36,471 nt of DNA from Rhodobacteraceae bacterium 63075 (GCA_003417655.1 QVMW01000025.1:1-36471), one strand, 5' to 3'; shown: positions 6,726 to 14,630, counted from the stretch's first letter. The notes: generated by a model from the sequence alone, not told the origin. Numbers and translations: made by a program.

Positions 6726-7892
6726 ATGCCTGTCATCACCAATATCGAAGACCTCAAACGCCTGCATCGCCGACGCGCGCCACGCATGTTCTACGACTAT
6801 TGCGAGAGCGGCAGCTGGACGGAACAGACCTTTCGCGAGAACAGCTCCGATTTCGACAAGCTCTACCTGCGCCAGCGCGTTGCCATCGACATGTCGGGCC
6901 GCTCCACGGCCACGCAGATGATCGGGCAGGATGTCTCGATGCCCGTGGCCCTCGCGCCCGTGGGGCTGACGGGGATGCAACACGCCGATGGCGAGATCAA
7001 GGCGGCGCGGGCGGCGGAGAAGTTCGGCGTGCCCTTCACCCTCTCGACCATGTCGATCTGCTCGATCGAGGACGTGGCCGAGCACACCGAAAAGCCCTTC
7101 TGGATGCAGGTCTACACGCTCAAGGACGACGATTTCATGCAACGCCTCTTCGACCGCGCCAAGGAGGCCAAGTGCTCTGCCGCGGTCATCACGGTGGACC
7201 TTCAGCTTCTCGGCCAGCGCCACCAGGACATCAAGAATGGTCTCTCCGCCCCGCCCAAGCTGACGGCGAAATCCGTCGCGAACATGATGACCAAGGTGCA
7301 ATGGGGCCTCGGCATGCTGGGCACCAAGCGGCGCTTCTTCGGCAATATCGTGGGCCATGCGAAGGGCGTGAAGGACGCAGGCTCGCTGTCGACATGGACA
7401 GCCGAGGCCTTCGATGTCTCGCTCGACTGGGACCGCATCCGCGAGTTTCGAAAGATGTGGGACGGCCCGCTCATCATCAAGGGGATCATGGATGCGCGCG
7501 ACGCAAAGCAGGCGCTGGACGTTGGCGCCGATGCCATCATCGTGAGCAACCACGGCGGCCGCCAGCTCGACGGCGCGCTCTCGGCGATCCGCGCCCTGCC
7601 CGCGATCCTCGATGCGGTCGGCCACAAGATCGAGGTGCATTTCGACAGCGGCATCCGCTCGGGCCAGGACGTGCTCAAGGCGATGGCCCTCGGCGCGGCA
7701 GGGACGTATATCGGCCGTGCCTGGGTCTATGGGCTCGGCGCGATGGGCGAGGCGGGCGTCACCCGCGCCCTGGAGGTGATCCACAAGGAGCTCGACACCT
7801 CGATGGCCCTGTGCGGCAAGACCGATATCAATGACGTGGACCGCGACATCCTGATGATCCCGAAGGGTTTCGAGGGCGACTGGCAGGCTTGA
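6726..7892 (+). CDS. lldD: FMN-dependent L-lactate dehydrogenase / alpha-hydroxy acid oxidase
   Basis: This 388-aa protein belongs to the FMN-dependent alpha-hydroxy-acid dehydrogenase family, which oxidises L-lactate or related hydroxy acids to the keto acid. The N-terminus (MFYDYCESGSWTEQTFREN) and substrate region (MPVALAPVGLTGMQH) match the family. The catalytic histidine is His276 in SNHGGRQLDG, and the FMN phosphate loop follows in DSGIRSGQDVLKAMALGA. LldD is the best guess because of length and overall similarity to bacterial lactate dehydrogenases, but the substrate cannot be fixed from sequence. It is a single gene, flanked by trpA and by a composite repeat, with no lactate permease beside it. 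Confidence 0.88.
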   Translation: MPVITNIEDLKRLHRRRAPRMFYDYCESGSWTEQTFRENSSDFDKLYLRQRVAIDMSGRSTATQMIGQDVSMPVALAPVGLTGMQHADGEIKAARAAEKFGVPFTLSTMSICSIEDVAEHTEKPFWMQVYTLKDDDFMQRLFDRAKEAKCSAAVITVDLQLLGQRHQDIKNGLSAPPKLTAKSVANMMTKVQWGLGMLGTKRRFFGNIVGHAKGVKDAGSLSTWTAEAFDVSLDWDRIREFRKMWDGPLIIKGIMDARDAKQALDVGADAIIVSNHGGRQLDGALSAIRALPAILDAVGHKIEVHFDSGIRSGQDVLKAMALGAAGTYIGRAWVYGLGAMGEAGVTRALEVIHKELDTSMALCGKTDINDVDRDILMIPKGFEGDWQA

Positions 7893-7900
7893 TCCGGTTT

Positions 7901-7982
7901 CGGATTCGACTTCGTCGAATCCGACCGGTTGAGGGGGCGCTGCCCCCTCAAACTCCCCCGGGATATTTATCGCAAGAAAAAG
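7901..7982 (+). repeat. Composite two-hairpin repeat, copy A
   Basis: Just after lldD come a perfect 10-bp stem (7901-7923, CGGATTCGAC/GTCGAATCCG), a second perfect 10-bp stem (7929-7951, TTGAGGGGGC/GCCCCCTCAA), and the conserved tail CTCCCCCGGGATATTTATCG (from 7953) running to AAGAAAAAG. The same order of elements recurs near 20.1, 28.3 and 34.3 kb. Here the orientation is the same as lldD, so it may also act as its terminator. Confidence 0.75.
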
Positions 7983-8038
7983 GCCATGTTGACTGTGCAT
8001 TACCCCCGCGCATAGCGTTTGCGAAAAGAAAGCCGCCG

Positions 8039-8659
8039 ATGCAGATATTCTTCAAACAGAACCTGGCCCTGCTGGCCGTGCCCAAGACGGGCACAACAGC
8101 CTATGAGGCCGCGCTGCGCGGCGAGGCCGATATTCTGTTCAAGAAGCGCCGCAAGCACATGTCGGCCGAGGCCTTCGACAAGACCTGCGCCCCTTTCCTG
8201 CGCCGCGCCTACAGGCTCACGCCCGAGCGCGTCGCCATCATGCGCGAGCCGCTCGACCAGCTGCGCAGCTGGTACAGGTATCGCACCCGCGAAGCGCTGC
8301 TGGGCAGCAAGAAATCCACGGCCGGCATGAGCTTCGACGCCTTCGTGCGCGATGCGATCGAGCGCCCGGCCCCGCCGCATGCCAATGTCGGCACGCAATG
8401 GCGCTTCCTGACGCTGAAGGACGGCACCGTGCCGCTGCATCATCTCTTCGCCTATGAGCGGCAAAGCTGCTTTCTGGGCTTCCTCGGGGAGCGGTTCGGC
8501 AAGGCCGTGGACCTGCCGGAGGCCAATGTCTCGCCGGCGCTCGAAACGGAGATTTCACCCGAGACGCGCGCCGCCTTCCGCGCCGCCCGCACCGAGGATT
8601 ACGCGCTCTATGAACGCATCCTGGAGGCAGGCGGGCACCTTCAGCTCGAATACGGCTGA
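8039..8659 (+). CDS. Sulfotransferase-family protein (206 aa)
   Basis: The N-terminus carries VPKTGTTAYEAAL, the PAPS 5'-phosphosulfate-binding loop of sulfotransferases. AIMREPLDQLRSWYRYR further in matches the 3'-phosphate-binding motif (R, then S). The protein is short but complete for the bacterial Sulfotransfer family. The acceptor is unknown. The ATG at 8039 is chosen because the P-loop then lies about 16 residues in, as usual; the ribosome site (AGAAAG) is weak, and the longer frame starts inside repeat copy A. It is followed by rplY with its own leader, so it is probably a single-gene unit. Confidence 0.75.
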   Translation: MQIFFKQNLALLAVPKTGTTAYEAALRGEADILFKKRRKHMSAEAFDKTCAPFLRRAYRLTPERVAIMREPLDQLRSWYRYRTREALLGSKKSTAGMSFDAFVRDAIERPAPPHANVGTQWRFLTLKDGTVPLHHLFAYERQSCFLGFLGERFGKAVDLPEANVSPALETEISPETRAAFRAARTEDYALYERILEAGGHLQLEYG

Positions 8660-8716
8660 ATCCGCCCATCGCCCCCTTGCCAAGCCCGCGCTTCTGGGCT
8701 ATGCGCCAGCCTTCAC

Positions 8717-8745
8717 GCGGGGATACAGCCTTGGAGGGTCCCCGC
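8717..8745 (+). promoter_or_regulatory. Hairpin in the rplY leader
   Basis: GCGGGGA (8717-8723) and TCCCCGC (8739-8745) form a perfect 7-bp stem about 20 bp before the rplY start, close to its AGGAG ribosome site. It could be a binding site for feedback control by L25 or simply a structured leader. There is no other support. Confidence 0.3.
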
Positions 8746-8765
8746 CTTAGCTTAGGAGAAAACAC

Positions 8766-9431
8766 ATGGCTGGACAGATCCCAGATCTTTACGCCGAGGC
8801 ACGGACGGGGACAGGCAAGGGCGCCGCTCGTCAGGCACGCCGCGATGGCAAGGTGCCCGGTATCGTTTACGGTGGCGACACGGACCCGCTTCCCATTCAG
8901 ATGCCCTTCAACGAGTTGCTCAAGAACCTGCACAAGGGCCGCTTCCTGTCGACGCTCTTCAACCTGAAGGTCGAGGGCCAGGAAGATGTCCGCGTCATCT
9001 GCCGGAACGTCCAGCGCGACGTGGTGAAGGACCTGCCGACGCATCTCGACCTGCTGCGCCTGCGCCGCACCTCGAAGATCAGCCTCTTCATCCCGGTCAA
9101 CTTCATCAACGAGGAAGAGGCGCCCTTCACACGCCAGGGCGGCTTCCTGTCGGTTGTGCGCCCCGAGATCGAGCTGCGCGTGACGGCGGGCGACATTCCA
9201 GAGGAGATCACGATCGACCTCGCGGGGCTCGAGATCGGCGATGGCATCAACATTTCCGATGTCACGCTGCCCCAAGGCGCCAAGCCGACGATCGACCGTG
9301 ACTTCGTCATCGCCAACATCGCCGCGCCGACAGCCCTGGCCGCAGACGACGAGGAAGAGGGCGACGAGGTTGCGCCCGATGAGGTCGAGACGATCGAACA
9401 GGGCGACGACGCCGAGGCCGGCGCAGAATAA
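8766..9431 (+). CDS. rplY: 50S ribosomal protein L25 (CTC/TL5 type)
   Basis: L25 binds 5S rRNA in the large ribosomal subunit. The 221-aa chain is the long CTC form. An N-terminal L25 domain (about 5-95; [20 protein letters not shown], then [12 protein letters not shown]) is followed by the TL5-type beta domain (to about 190) with [20 protein letters not shown]. The last ~30 residues form an acidic tail ([11 protein letters not shown]...), common in this family. AGGAG eight bases upstream supports the ATG. A strong terminator follows. In many relatives rplY and pth are neighbours, as here, with a methyltransferase gene inserted on the opposite strand. Confidence 0.96.
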   Translation: MAGQIPDLYAEARTGTGKGAARQARRDGKVPGIVYGGDTDPLPIQMPFNELLKNLHKGRFLSTLFNLKVEGQEDVRVICRNVQRDVVKDLPTHLDLLRLRRTSKISLFIPVNFINEEEAPFTRQGGFLSVVRPEIELRVTAGDIPEEITIDLAGLEIGDGINISDVTLPQGAKPTIDRDFVIANIAAPTALAADDEEEGDEVAPDEVETIEQGDDAEAGAE

Positions 9432-9457
9432 GCCGCGCCCCTGTCACGACATTCGCG

Positions 9458-9482
9458 AAAGCCCGCCCCCGGCGGGCTTTTT
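9458..9482. terminator. Rho-independent terminator between rplY and the methyltransferase gene
   Basis: AAAGCCCGCC and GGCGGGCTTT form a perfect 10-bp stem with a CCC loop, continuing into TTTTT on the plus strand. It serves rplY, and being symmetric it may also stop the convergent methyltransferase transcript. Confidence 0.88.
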
Positions 9483-9488
9483 GCTTTC

Positions 9489-10163
9489 TCAGACCCTGCG
9501 CATGCACAGAAGCGTGCCGGTGGAGGCCCCCGGATCATAGGCCATGCCCGAGCCGCTCAGGCAATCGACGATCTGCTTCATCACGGCGCGGCTTTCGTAT
9601 TGCTTCGGGTGCAGCTCCATCACGACGGTCTTCACGAACCGGGGCCATTCGCGCGTGAAAAGGTGCTGCTCTGCGCCCTCGATATCCATGATCACCATCT
9701 GGGGGCGCACCTCGTCTAGAAGCGCGTCGATCCTGACCGCCGGCACCTCCACGAGCCCCCCGGCCCGGCTGGTGACATCCGCGATGCGCGAGGCCCAGAA
9801 CTGGCGCGCGCGGGCAAAGCTGAGCGTCTCGCCCTCGAACTCCGCCCCCACGACGGCGCCATGCCTGAGCGTGATCTGCGCGCCGTCATTGCGGTCGAAA
9901 TTGGCGCGGATCGTCTCCAGCATGTCGGGGTTCGCCTCCACGGAAGTGACCTGCGCGCCGCCCGTGACCTGCGCCGCAAGCGCGCCGATATAGCCCAGCC
10001 CGGCCCCAAGCTCCAGCACGCGCTGGCCCGGGCGCAGGCGCATCGAGACGGCGCGCGCCTCCGAGCCTTCGTATTGCCCGCTTTCCAGCTTCGCCCTGAT
10101 CTTGGCTGTGAGCTGCGCCCCGGGGCAGCCAAGCCGCACCCCGCCGATCTCGAACTCTTCCAA
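9489..10163 (-). CDS. FkbM-family methyltransferase (224 aa)
   Basis: This is a SAM-dependent methyltransferase of the FkbM type. Motif I is VLELGAGLGYIGALAAQVTG, followed by the acidic end of beta-2 (TSVEANPDMLETIRANF). MVIMDIEGAEQHLF is the characteristic FkbM signature near the end of the domain. The substrate is unknown; FkbM enzymes often O-methylate sugars or small molecules. A TTG start at 10163 is preferred because AGGAG precedes it at a good distance, whereas the upstream in-frame ATG at 10229 has no ribosome site. The gene is convergent with rplY and divergent from pth, so it interrupts the usual rplY-pth pair. Confidence 0.82.
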   Translation of the reverse strand: MEEFEIGGVRLGCPGAQLTAKIRAKLESGQYEGSEARAVSMRLRPGQRVLELGAGLGYIGALAAQVTGGAQVTSVEANPDMLETIRANFDRNDGAQITLRHGAVVGAEFEGETLSFARARQFWASRIADVTSRAGGLVEVPAVRIDALLDEVRPQMVIMDIEGAEQHLFTREWPRFVKTVVMELHPKQYESRAVMKQIVDCLSGSGMAYDPGASTGTLLCMRRV

Positions 10164-10240
10164 CGCGCTCTCCTGCCTCTTTTGTTGAATCTTACCCCTG
10201 CCCCCCTTAAACCACAAATGAAACCGCAAGGATCCAGCCC

Positions 10241-10921
10241 ATGCATCTCTTCGTCGGCCTCGGCAATCCCGGCCCGAAATACGCCCGCAACCGGCACAAT
10301 ATCGGCTTCATGGCCCTCGACGAGATCGCCTCCGCGCACGGCTTCGGGCCATGGAAATCCCGCTTCCAGGGGCTGGCCTGCGAGGGCCGTTTCGGCTCGG
10401 AGAAAGTGCTCCTGCTCAAGCCGGAAACCTTCATGAACCTTTCGGGCAACGCGGTGAACGAGGCCATGCGCTTCTACAAGCTCGCGCCGTCCGACGTGAC
10501 CGTCTTTCACGACGAGCTCGACCTTGCGCCCGGCAAGGTGAAAGTCAAGCAGGGCGGCGGTCATGCCGGCCATAACGGGCTGCGCTCGATCCATGCCCAT
10601 CTCGGCCCCGACTATGCCCGCGTGCGCCTCGGGATCGGACATCCAGGACACAAGGATGCCGTTTCGGGCTACGTGCTGCGCGACTTTCCCAAGGCTGATG
10701 ACGCCTGGCTCGATGACGTGCTGCGCGGCGTGGCCGATGGCGCGCCCGAGCTGGCCCGCGGCGATACGGGCCGCTTCATGAACGCCGTCTCGCTGCGCGT
10801 GAACCCGCCGCGCAACCAGTCGAAGCCGAAGGCCCCGGAGGCGCAAGAACCGGAGACGCCCGCAGCGCCGGAAGAGGACACCCGCAGCCCGATGCAGAAA
10901 CTGCTCGACAAGTTCAAGTAG
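10241..10921 (+). CDS. pth: Peptidyl-tRNA hydrolase
   Basis: Pth releases tRNA from prematurely dropped peptidyl-tRNA. The core has the family start [21 protein letters not shown] with catalytic His19, then [13 protein letters not shown], the catalytic Asp in [20 protein letters not shown], and GHNGLRSI. At 226 aa it is longer than the E. coli enzyme because of a Pro/Glu/Ala-rich extension after about residue 185, which is usual in alphaproteobacteria. AAGGA nine bases upstream supports the ATG. Confidence 0.97.
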   Translation: MHLFVGLGNPGPKYARNRHNIGFMALDEIASAHGFGPWKSRFQGLACEGRFGSEKVLLLKPETFMNLSGNAVNEAMRFYKLAPSDVTVFHDELDLAPGKVKVKQGGGHAGHNGLRSIHAHLGPDYARVRLGIGHPGHKDAVSGYVLRDFPKADDAWLDDVLRGVADGAPELARGDTGRFMNAVSLRVNPPRNQSKPKAPEAQEPETPAAPEEDTRSPMQKLLDKFK

Positions 10922-10985
10922 ACCAGCCCCCAATTGCCTTGGGCCGCGCCTTGGTGCATCCTGCCCCAAAACATCGGGAGGCCAC

Positions 10986-12152
10986 ATGCGAACATTCGGC
11001 AAATGGCTCGGGCGTATCCTTCTGGCGCTCATCGTCATCGGCGCTGCGCTCTATATGTGGAAGCGCGAGGAGATCACCCGCGTCATGGCGGTCAATTCGC
11101 TCTTCGACGAGAGCAAGATCACCCGCAATTTCTCAAACATGAACGAGATGTTCCTCACAACCTCCGTGCCGCGCGGCGAAGGGCCCGTCACGCCCTTGCC
11201 AATCGGCGGCCCGCTTGAGCTGCCCGAGGGCTATGACGCCTGGGTCAAGGCGCGCGCAGTCACCGCCATTGTCGTGCTCAAGGACGGGCTGCTGCGCCAC
11301 GAAGCCTACTATCTCGGCACCGGCCCCGACGATCTGCGCATCTCCTGGTCGGTGGCCAAGTCCTTCCTCTCCGCGCTGCTCGGCGTCCTGCTCGAAGAGG
11401 GCGAGATCGAAAGCCTCGAGGACCCGGTGACGCGCTATGCCCCCGCGCTCGAAGGCACGGCCTATGACGGCGCGACGATCGAGGACGTGCTGCAAATGGA
11501 AAGCGGCGTGAAGTTCAACGAGGACTATTTCGATTTCTGGTCCGACATCAACAAGATGGGCCGCGTCCTCGCGCTCGGCGGTTCCATGGACGGCTTCGCG
11601 GCGGATATCGACGAGACCATCGCCGAGCCGGGCGAGATGTGGAAATACGTCTCCATCGACACCCATGTGCTCTCCATGGTCCTTCGCGGCGCCACCGGCC
11701 GCCCGATCGCCGAGCTGCTCAGCGAGCATATCATCGCCCCGCTGGGCCTTGAGCGGGAGCCTTACTACGTCACCGACGGTTTCAAGGCGGCCTTCGTGCT
11801 CGGCGGGCTGAACCTGACCACGCGGGACTATGCCCGCTTCGGCCAGATGATCCTCCAGAACGGCGCCTGGGAGGGCGAGCAGATCGTGCCTGCCGCCTGG
11901 GTCGCCGCAAGCACACGCCCCTCGGCGAAGACCGAGCCCGGTGCGTCGCAATACGGCTACCAATGGTGGATACCGGCCGATGCGCGGCCCGGCGAGGTCT
12001 TCGCGCGCGGGGTTTACGGCCAATACATCTACATCAACAAGCCCCTCGGCGTGGTCATCGCGGTAAACTCCTCCGACAAGGGTTTTCGCGAAGACGGTGT
12101 GAACAGCGCCAATATCGCCATGTTCCGCCGGATCGCGGAGGCGGCACAATGA
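10986..12152 (+). CDS. Membrane-anchored serine hydrolase (class C beta-lactamase family)
   Basis: Residues 10-24 (RILLALIVIGAALYM) form an N-terminal membrane anchor, so the catalytic domain faces the periplasm. The SxxK nucleophile motif is Ser122-Val-Ala-Lys125 in ISWSVAKSFLSALLG. The second conserved block is WKYVSIDTHVLSMVL, and the C-terminal block is SQYGYQWWIP. This is the serine beta-lactamase / penicillin-binding-protein-like fold (COG1680). The members are mostly esterases or peptidases of unknown substrate, so a resistance role should not be assumed. It overlaps the following DUF2237 gene by four bases, which suggests coupled translation. Confidence 0.88.
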   Translation: MRTFGKWLGRILLALIVIGAALYMWKREEITRVMAVNSLFDESKITRNFSNMNEMFLTTSVPRGEGPVTPLPIGGPLELPEGYDAWVKARAVTAIVVLKDGLLRHEAYYLGTGPDDLRISWSVAKSFLSALLGVLLEEGEIESLEDPVTRYAPALEGTAYDGATIEDVLQMESGVKFNEDYFDFWSDINKMGRVLALGGSMDGFAADIDETIAEPGEMWKYVSIDTHVLSMVLRGATGRPIAELLSEHIIAPLGLEREPYYVTDGFKAAFVLGGLNLTTRDYARFGQMILQNGAWEGEQIVPAAWVAASTRPSAKTEPGASQYGYQWWIPADARPGEVFARGVYGQYIYINKPLGVVIAVNSSDKGFREDGVNSANIAMFRRIAEAAQ

Positions 12153-12523
12153 TGGCCGAGCCCGACAAGCCGATCAACGTGCTGGGCGGCGTGCTCGAGC
12201 TTTGTGGCTCGGACCCGATGACAGGCTATTTCCGCGACGGGTTCTGCAACACCTGCGATGCCGACATGGGCTCGCACACGGTCTGCGCCGTGATGACGGC
12301 GGAATTCCTCGCCTATTCCAAATATGTCGGCAACGATCTCAGCACAGCGCGCCCCGAGTTCGGCTTCGAGGGGCTCAAGCCGGGCGATACCTGGTGCCTG
12401 TGCGCCGCGCGCTTCCTGCAGGCCCATGACGAGGGCTGCGCGCCCAGGGTGCGCCTCGAAGCCACCCATGGCCGCGCGCTCGAAATCGTGCCGATGCGTG
12501 TTCTCGAGGAACATGCGCTCTGA
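12149..12523 (+). CDS. DUF2237 family protein (124 aa)
   Basis: The sequence is full length for DUF2237, a conserved family of unknown function. The hallmarks are DPMTGYFRDGFCNTCDADMG, SHTVCAVMTAEFLAYSK, GNDLSTARPEFGFEGLKPGD, WCLCAARF and the closing VRLEATHGRALEIVP. The invariant cysteines are all present, which suggests metal binding or redox chemistry (inference). Translation starts at an ATG that overlaps the stop of the serine hydrolase (ATGA), with GGAGG seven bases upstream; a second ATG follows immediately. It ends 10 bp from the convergent LuxR-type gene. Confidence 0.9.
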   Translation: MMAEPDKPINVLGGVLELCGSDPMTGYFRDGFCNTCDADMGSHTVCAVMTAEFLAYSKYVGNDLSTARPEFGFEGLKPGDTWCLCAARFLQAHDEGCAPRVRLEATHGRALEIVPMRVLEEHAL

Positions 12524-12533
12524 CGTCGGCCTC

Positions 12534-13073
12534 TCACGAGTTGACGCGTGAATCGGTGGCCTCGTGCTCTTCCCGCGCCTCGCGCGTCACGTCCGCCTTG
12601 CCGATGAAGTCTTCCATGAAAAGGCTGAGCAGTTGCGAGCGGCCACTGACACCGGCCTTGCGGTAAATCGCATTGGTCTGCGCCTTCACCGTGCCTTCCG
12701 ACGTGGCGCGCAGCTCCCCGATCTCCTGCGTGCTGAACCCCTTGAGGGAAAACAGCGCCACGTCGCGCTCTGCCGGCGTCAGCCCCCAGGCGTCGAATTC
12801 CCTTTCTAGGTGATCGAGAAACTCGCCACGCACCACGCGCAGGCTCTTCTCGGCGCGCCTCGAGCGACCGAGCTGGTGGCGAAGCGCAAGCCAGCCGAGC
12901 GCGAAACCGGTCAGAAGCCCGACCGCGGCGGCCAGTTCCAGAAGCTCGCGCAGATGCCAGTTCATCGGCGTATCGCGCAAGCCGAGGACGGTGGCGAGAA
13001 TATCTGAAACGAAAAACAATGCGCACAGGCCCTGGAAAACGAACAAGACGAGCAGGAAACCGGTAAACTTCAC
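12534..13073 (-). CDS. Membrane-tethered LuxR-type regulator (179 aa)
   Basis: Two hydrophobic helices (about 5-31 and 44-65) form a membrane hairpin. A short basic/acidic linker follows, then a GerE/LuxR helix-turn-helix at about 97-158 (LTPAERDVALFSLKGFSTQE, IGELRATSEGTVKAQTNAIY, RKAGVSG). There is no receiver or autoinducer domain, so the membrane part is the likely input. The GTG start at 13073 has GAGG about eight bases upstream. The gene lies 48 bp downstream of two exported acidic-repeat proteins on the same strand and is probably co-transcribed with at least the nearer one. This suggests that it senses or controls something linked to them (inference). Confidence 0.82.
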   Translation of the reverse strand: MKFTGFLLVLFVFQGLCALFFVSDILATVLGLRDTPMNWHLRELLELAAAVGLLTGFALGWLALRHQLGRSRRAEKSLRVVRGEFLDHLEREFDAWGLTPAERDVALFSLKGFSTQEIGELRATSEGTVKAQTNAIYRKAGVSGRSQLLSLFMEDFIGKADVTREAREEHEATDSRVNS

Positions 13074-13121
13074 GACATCGCCCTCGCTTCGAGCGCGCGC
13101 ATGGCGTGTATCCGGGCAGCC

Positions 13122-13736
13122 TCAGTCATCGCCGCCTTCTCCTTCGCCCCCGTCGCCTTCGCCCCCGTCGCCTTCGCCCCCGTCTCCTTCGCCTCCGTCG
13201 CCTTCGCCCCCGTCGCCTTCGCCGTCTCCTTCGCCGTCGCCCCCGCCGTCGTCGCCCCCGTCATCGCCCCCGCCGTCGTCGCCTTCGCCGTCATCTCCCC
13301 CGTCGTCGCCTTCGCCGTCATCGCCCCCGTCGTCGCCTTCGCCGTCATCGCCCCCGTCGTCGTCATCCCCCTCGTCGTCATCATCGTTGTCGTCGTCATC
13401 ACGATCATCGTCATCACGATCATCGTCATCATCGTTGTCGTCGTCATCACGATCATCGTCATCGCTCTCATCGGCGATCTGGCCAAAACCTGAACTTCCT
13501 TCCGTATAGTCCCGCAGAAGCTCGCCCGTGCGCGGGTTGATGATGATCTCTCGCTCCACCCCCGACCTCGACGCAATAAAGCGCAGGCGCCCGAGGAAGG
13601 TGCGCGACACCCGGATTTGCGAATAGCCCTGCTCCCGCAACTGTCTGACGACACTGTCGACGAGCGGGTCGGCCTGCGCGGCAACCGGGCAAAGCACGGC
13701 GCCTGCGAGCATTGTGAGCACGTATCTTCGGTTCAT
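13122..13736 (-). CDS. Exported PepSY-like protein with long Asp/Gly/Glu tail, paralogue A (204 aa)
   Basis: Residues 1-22 (MNRRYVLTMLAGAVLCPVAA...) are a signal peptide. Residues about 24-78 (DSVVRQLREQGYSQIRVSRT, then VEREIIINPRTGELLRDY) resemble a single PepSY-type alpha/beta unit. From about 89 to 204 the chain consists almost only of Asp, Gly, Glu and a few Arg and Asn. The order is DDDDRDDDDN blocks, then 9-residue GDDGGDDGE units, then 5-residue GGEGD units. This gives an extreme negative charge outside the cytoplasm, suited to binding Ca2+ or other cations (inference). AAGG at eight bases supports the ATG. It lies between its paralogue upstream and the membrane LuxR-type gene downstream. 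The function is unknown. Confidence 0.8.
   Translation of the reverse strand: MNRRYVLTMLAGAVLCPVAAQADPLVDSVVRQLREQGYSQIRVSRTFLGRLRFIASRSGVEREIIINPRTGELLRDYTEGSSGFGQIADESDDDDRDDDDNDDDDDRDDDDRDDDDNDDDDEGDDDDGGDDGEGDDGGDDGEGDDGGDDGEGDDGGGDDGGDDGGGDGEGDGEGDGGEGDGGEGDGGEGDGGEGDGGEGEGGDD
13125..13470 (-). repeat. Coding tandem repeats of the acidic tail A
   Basis: The tail is encoded by nested tandem repeats. A 15-bp unit (five residues, GGEGD) is repeated at the 3' end of the gene. A 27-bp unit (nine residues, GDDGGDDGE) is repeated about three times in the middle. Near 13379-13466 there is a longer imperfect duplication of GTC/ATC-rich sequence coding for Asp with interspersed Arg and Asn. All unit lengths are multiples of three, so slippage would change tail length without breaking the frame. 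Confidence 0.75.
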
Positions 13737-13807
13737 TCTCACCACCTTGCATTCGGCCGGCATGCACGAGGCTGCCGGCCGGAACACGTTGTCATGCGAT
13801 CATCCTA

Positions 13808-13855
13808 GGGCGTTTGGGGGAAAAACTGAAAGAGATGTTTTCCCGCCAAATGCGC
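13808..13855 (-). terminator. Imperfect hairpin between the two acidic-tail genes
   Basis: On the minus strand GCGCATTTGGCGGGAAAA is followed after about a dozen bases by a largely complementary arm ending in CCAAACGCCC. The stem is imperfect but long. It sits in the 151-bp gap between paralogues B and A and may reduce read-through or act as a processing site. Confidence 0.4.
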
Positions 13856-13887
13856 ACAAGACGATGGCCAAGTGCGGACTGAGCACG

Positions 13888-14511
13888 TCAGTCGTCACCC
13901 TCGCCCTCGCCACCATCATCGCCGCCCTCGCCTTCGCCGCCATCATCGCCGCCATCATCGCCGCCATCATCGCCGCCATGGTCGTCGCCGCCATGGTCGT
14001 CGCCGTGGTCATCACCGCCATGATCGTCACCGTGATCATCGCCCGCGTCGTCATCGCCATGATCGTCACCGTGGTCGTCGCCATAGTCGTCGCCGCTGTC
14101 ATCATCGTCATCGTCATTGTCATCGTCGCGGGAATCATCGTCGTCATCATCGTCGTCGTGACCGTCATCATCATCGTCGTCGTCATCGTCGTCATCGCCG
14201 ATGTCGTCATCGTCGAGGAAATCCTCGTCTTCGGTTTCGACCTCGATACCCGTCCGCGTGGCATATTCATCCTCGGCGGCTTCGAGTTCCTCCTTGAGAA
14301 TCGCCCCCGTCGCGGAATCGTAGATCACTTCCAGCTTCGTGCCGTCGCGGACGGCCTCGACCTTTGTCTGGGTCGGCCCCTCCTTGATCTCCATATAGGT
14401 GACGCCCTGATCCTGAAGATCGGAAATGATCTGATCGGTGATGGATTGCGCGAGGGCCGGAGCGGTGGCCAGTGCAATCGCGGCGGTGGTCGAAAGAAGT
14501 GTCTTTTTCAT
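13888..14511 (-). CDS. Exported PepSY-like protein with His-containing acidic tail, paralogue B (207 aa)
   Basis: Residues 1-22 (MKKTLLSTTAAIALATAPAL, cut after AQ) are a clear signal peptide. Residues about 24-78 form a PepSY-like unit (ITDQIISDLQDQGVTYMEIK, then TKLEVIYDSATGAILKEELE) that aligns along its length with paralogue A. From about 98 to 207 the chain is Asp/Gly/Glu-rich with an unbroken run of Asp near 105-116. There are eight histidines in GDDHGDDH-type repeats between about 118 and 178, a pattern suited to Zn2+, Ni2+ or Cu2+ as well as Ca2+ (inference). GGAG about nine bases upstream of the ATG at 14511 supports the start. It is the first gene of the three-gene minus-strand cluster. 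Confidence 0.82.
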   Translation of the reverse strand: MKKTLLSTTAAIALATAPALAQSITDQIISDLQDQGVTYMEIKEGPTQTKVEAVRDGTKLEVIYDSATGAILKEELEAAEDEYATRTGIEVETEDEDFLDDDDIGDDDDDDDDDDDGHDDDDDDDDSRDDDNDDDDDDSGDDYGDDHGDDHGDDDAGDDHGDDHGGDDHGDDHGGDDHGGDDGGDDGGDDGGEGEGGDDGGEGEGDD

Positions 14512-14630
14512 GGGTCTCATCTCCAAAGCTAGATTGCGCCGAAATGCGGCGTGACTCCAGCCTGGCCGCCAGGACCCGCCCGGACCATTGACCGATGGTT
14601 TAGGCGGGGCAGAATAAACCCGGGATAGCA

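Noticed and set aside
6471..8000. Long minus-strand frame (509 codons) opposite lldD
   Set aside because: It mirrors the codons of lldD, gives a His/Arg/Asp-rich product with no family features, and has no ribosome site.
10986..12152. Antibiotic-resistance beta-lactamase
   Set aside because: The SxxK fold is shared by many esterases and peptidases; the membrane anchor and lack of class C hallmark blocks do not support a resistance call.
13125..13470. Regular repeats considered as a CRISPR array
   Set aside because: The units are contiguous, short and in frame within a secreted protein gene; there are no spacers and no cas genes.
13100..14530. Plus-strand frames opposite the acidic tails (Arg/His- or Pro/Ser-rich, or Val/Ile-rich)
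   Set aside because: They are the reverse complement of Asp/Gly codon repeats. The minus-strand frames have signal peptides, ribosome sites and a shared domain.
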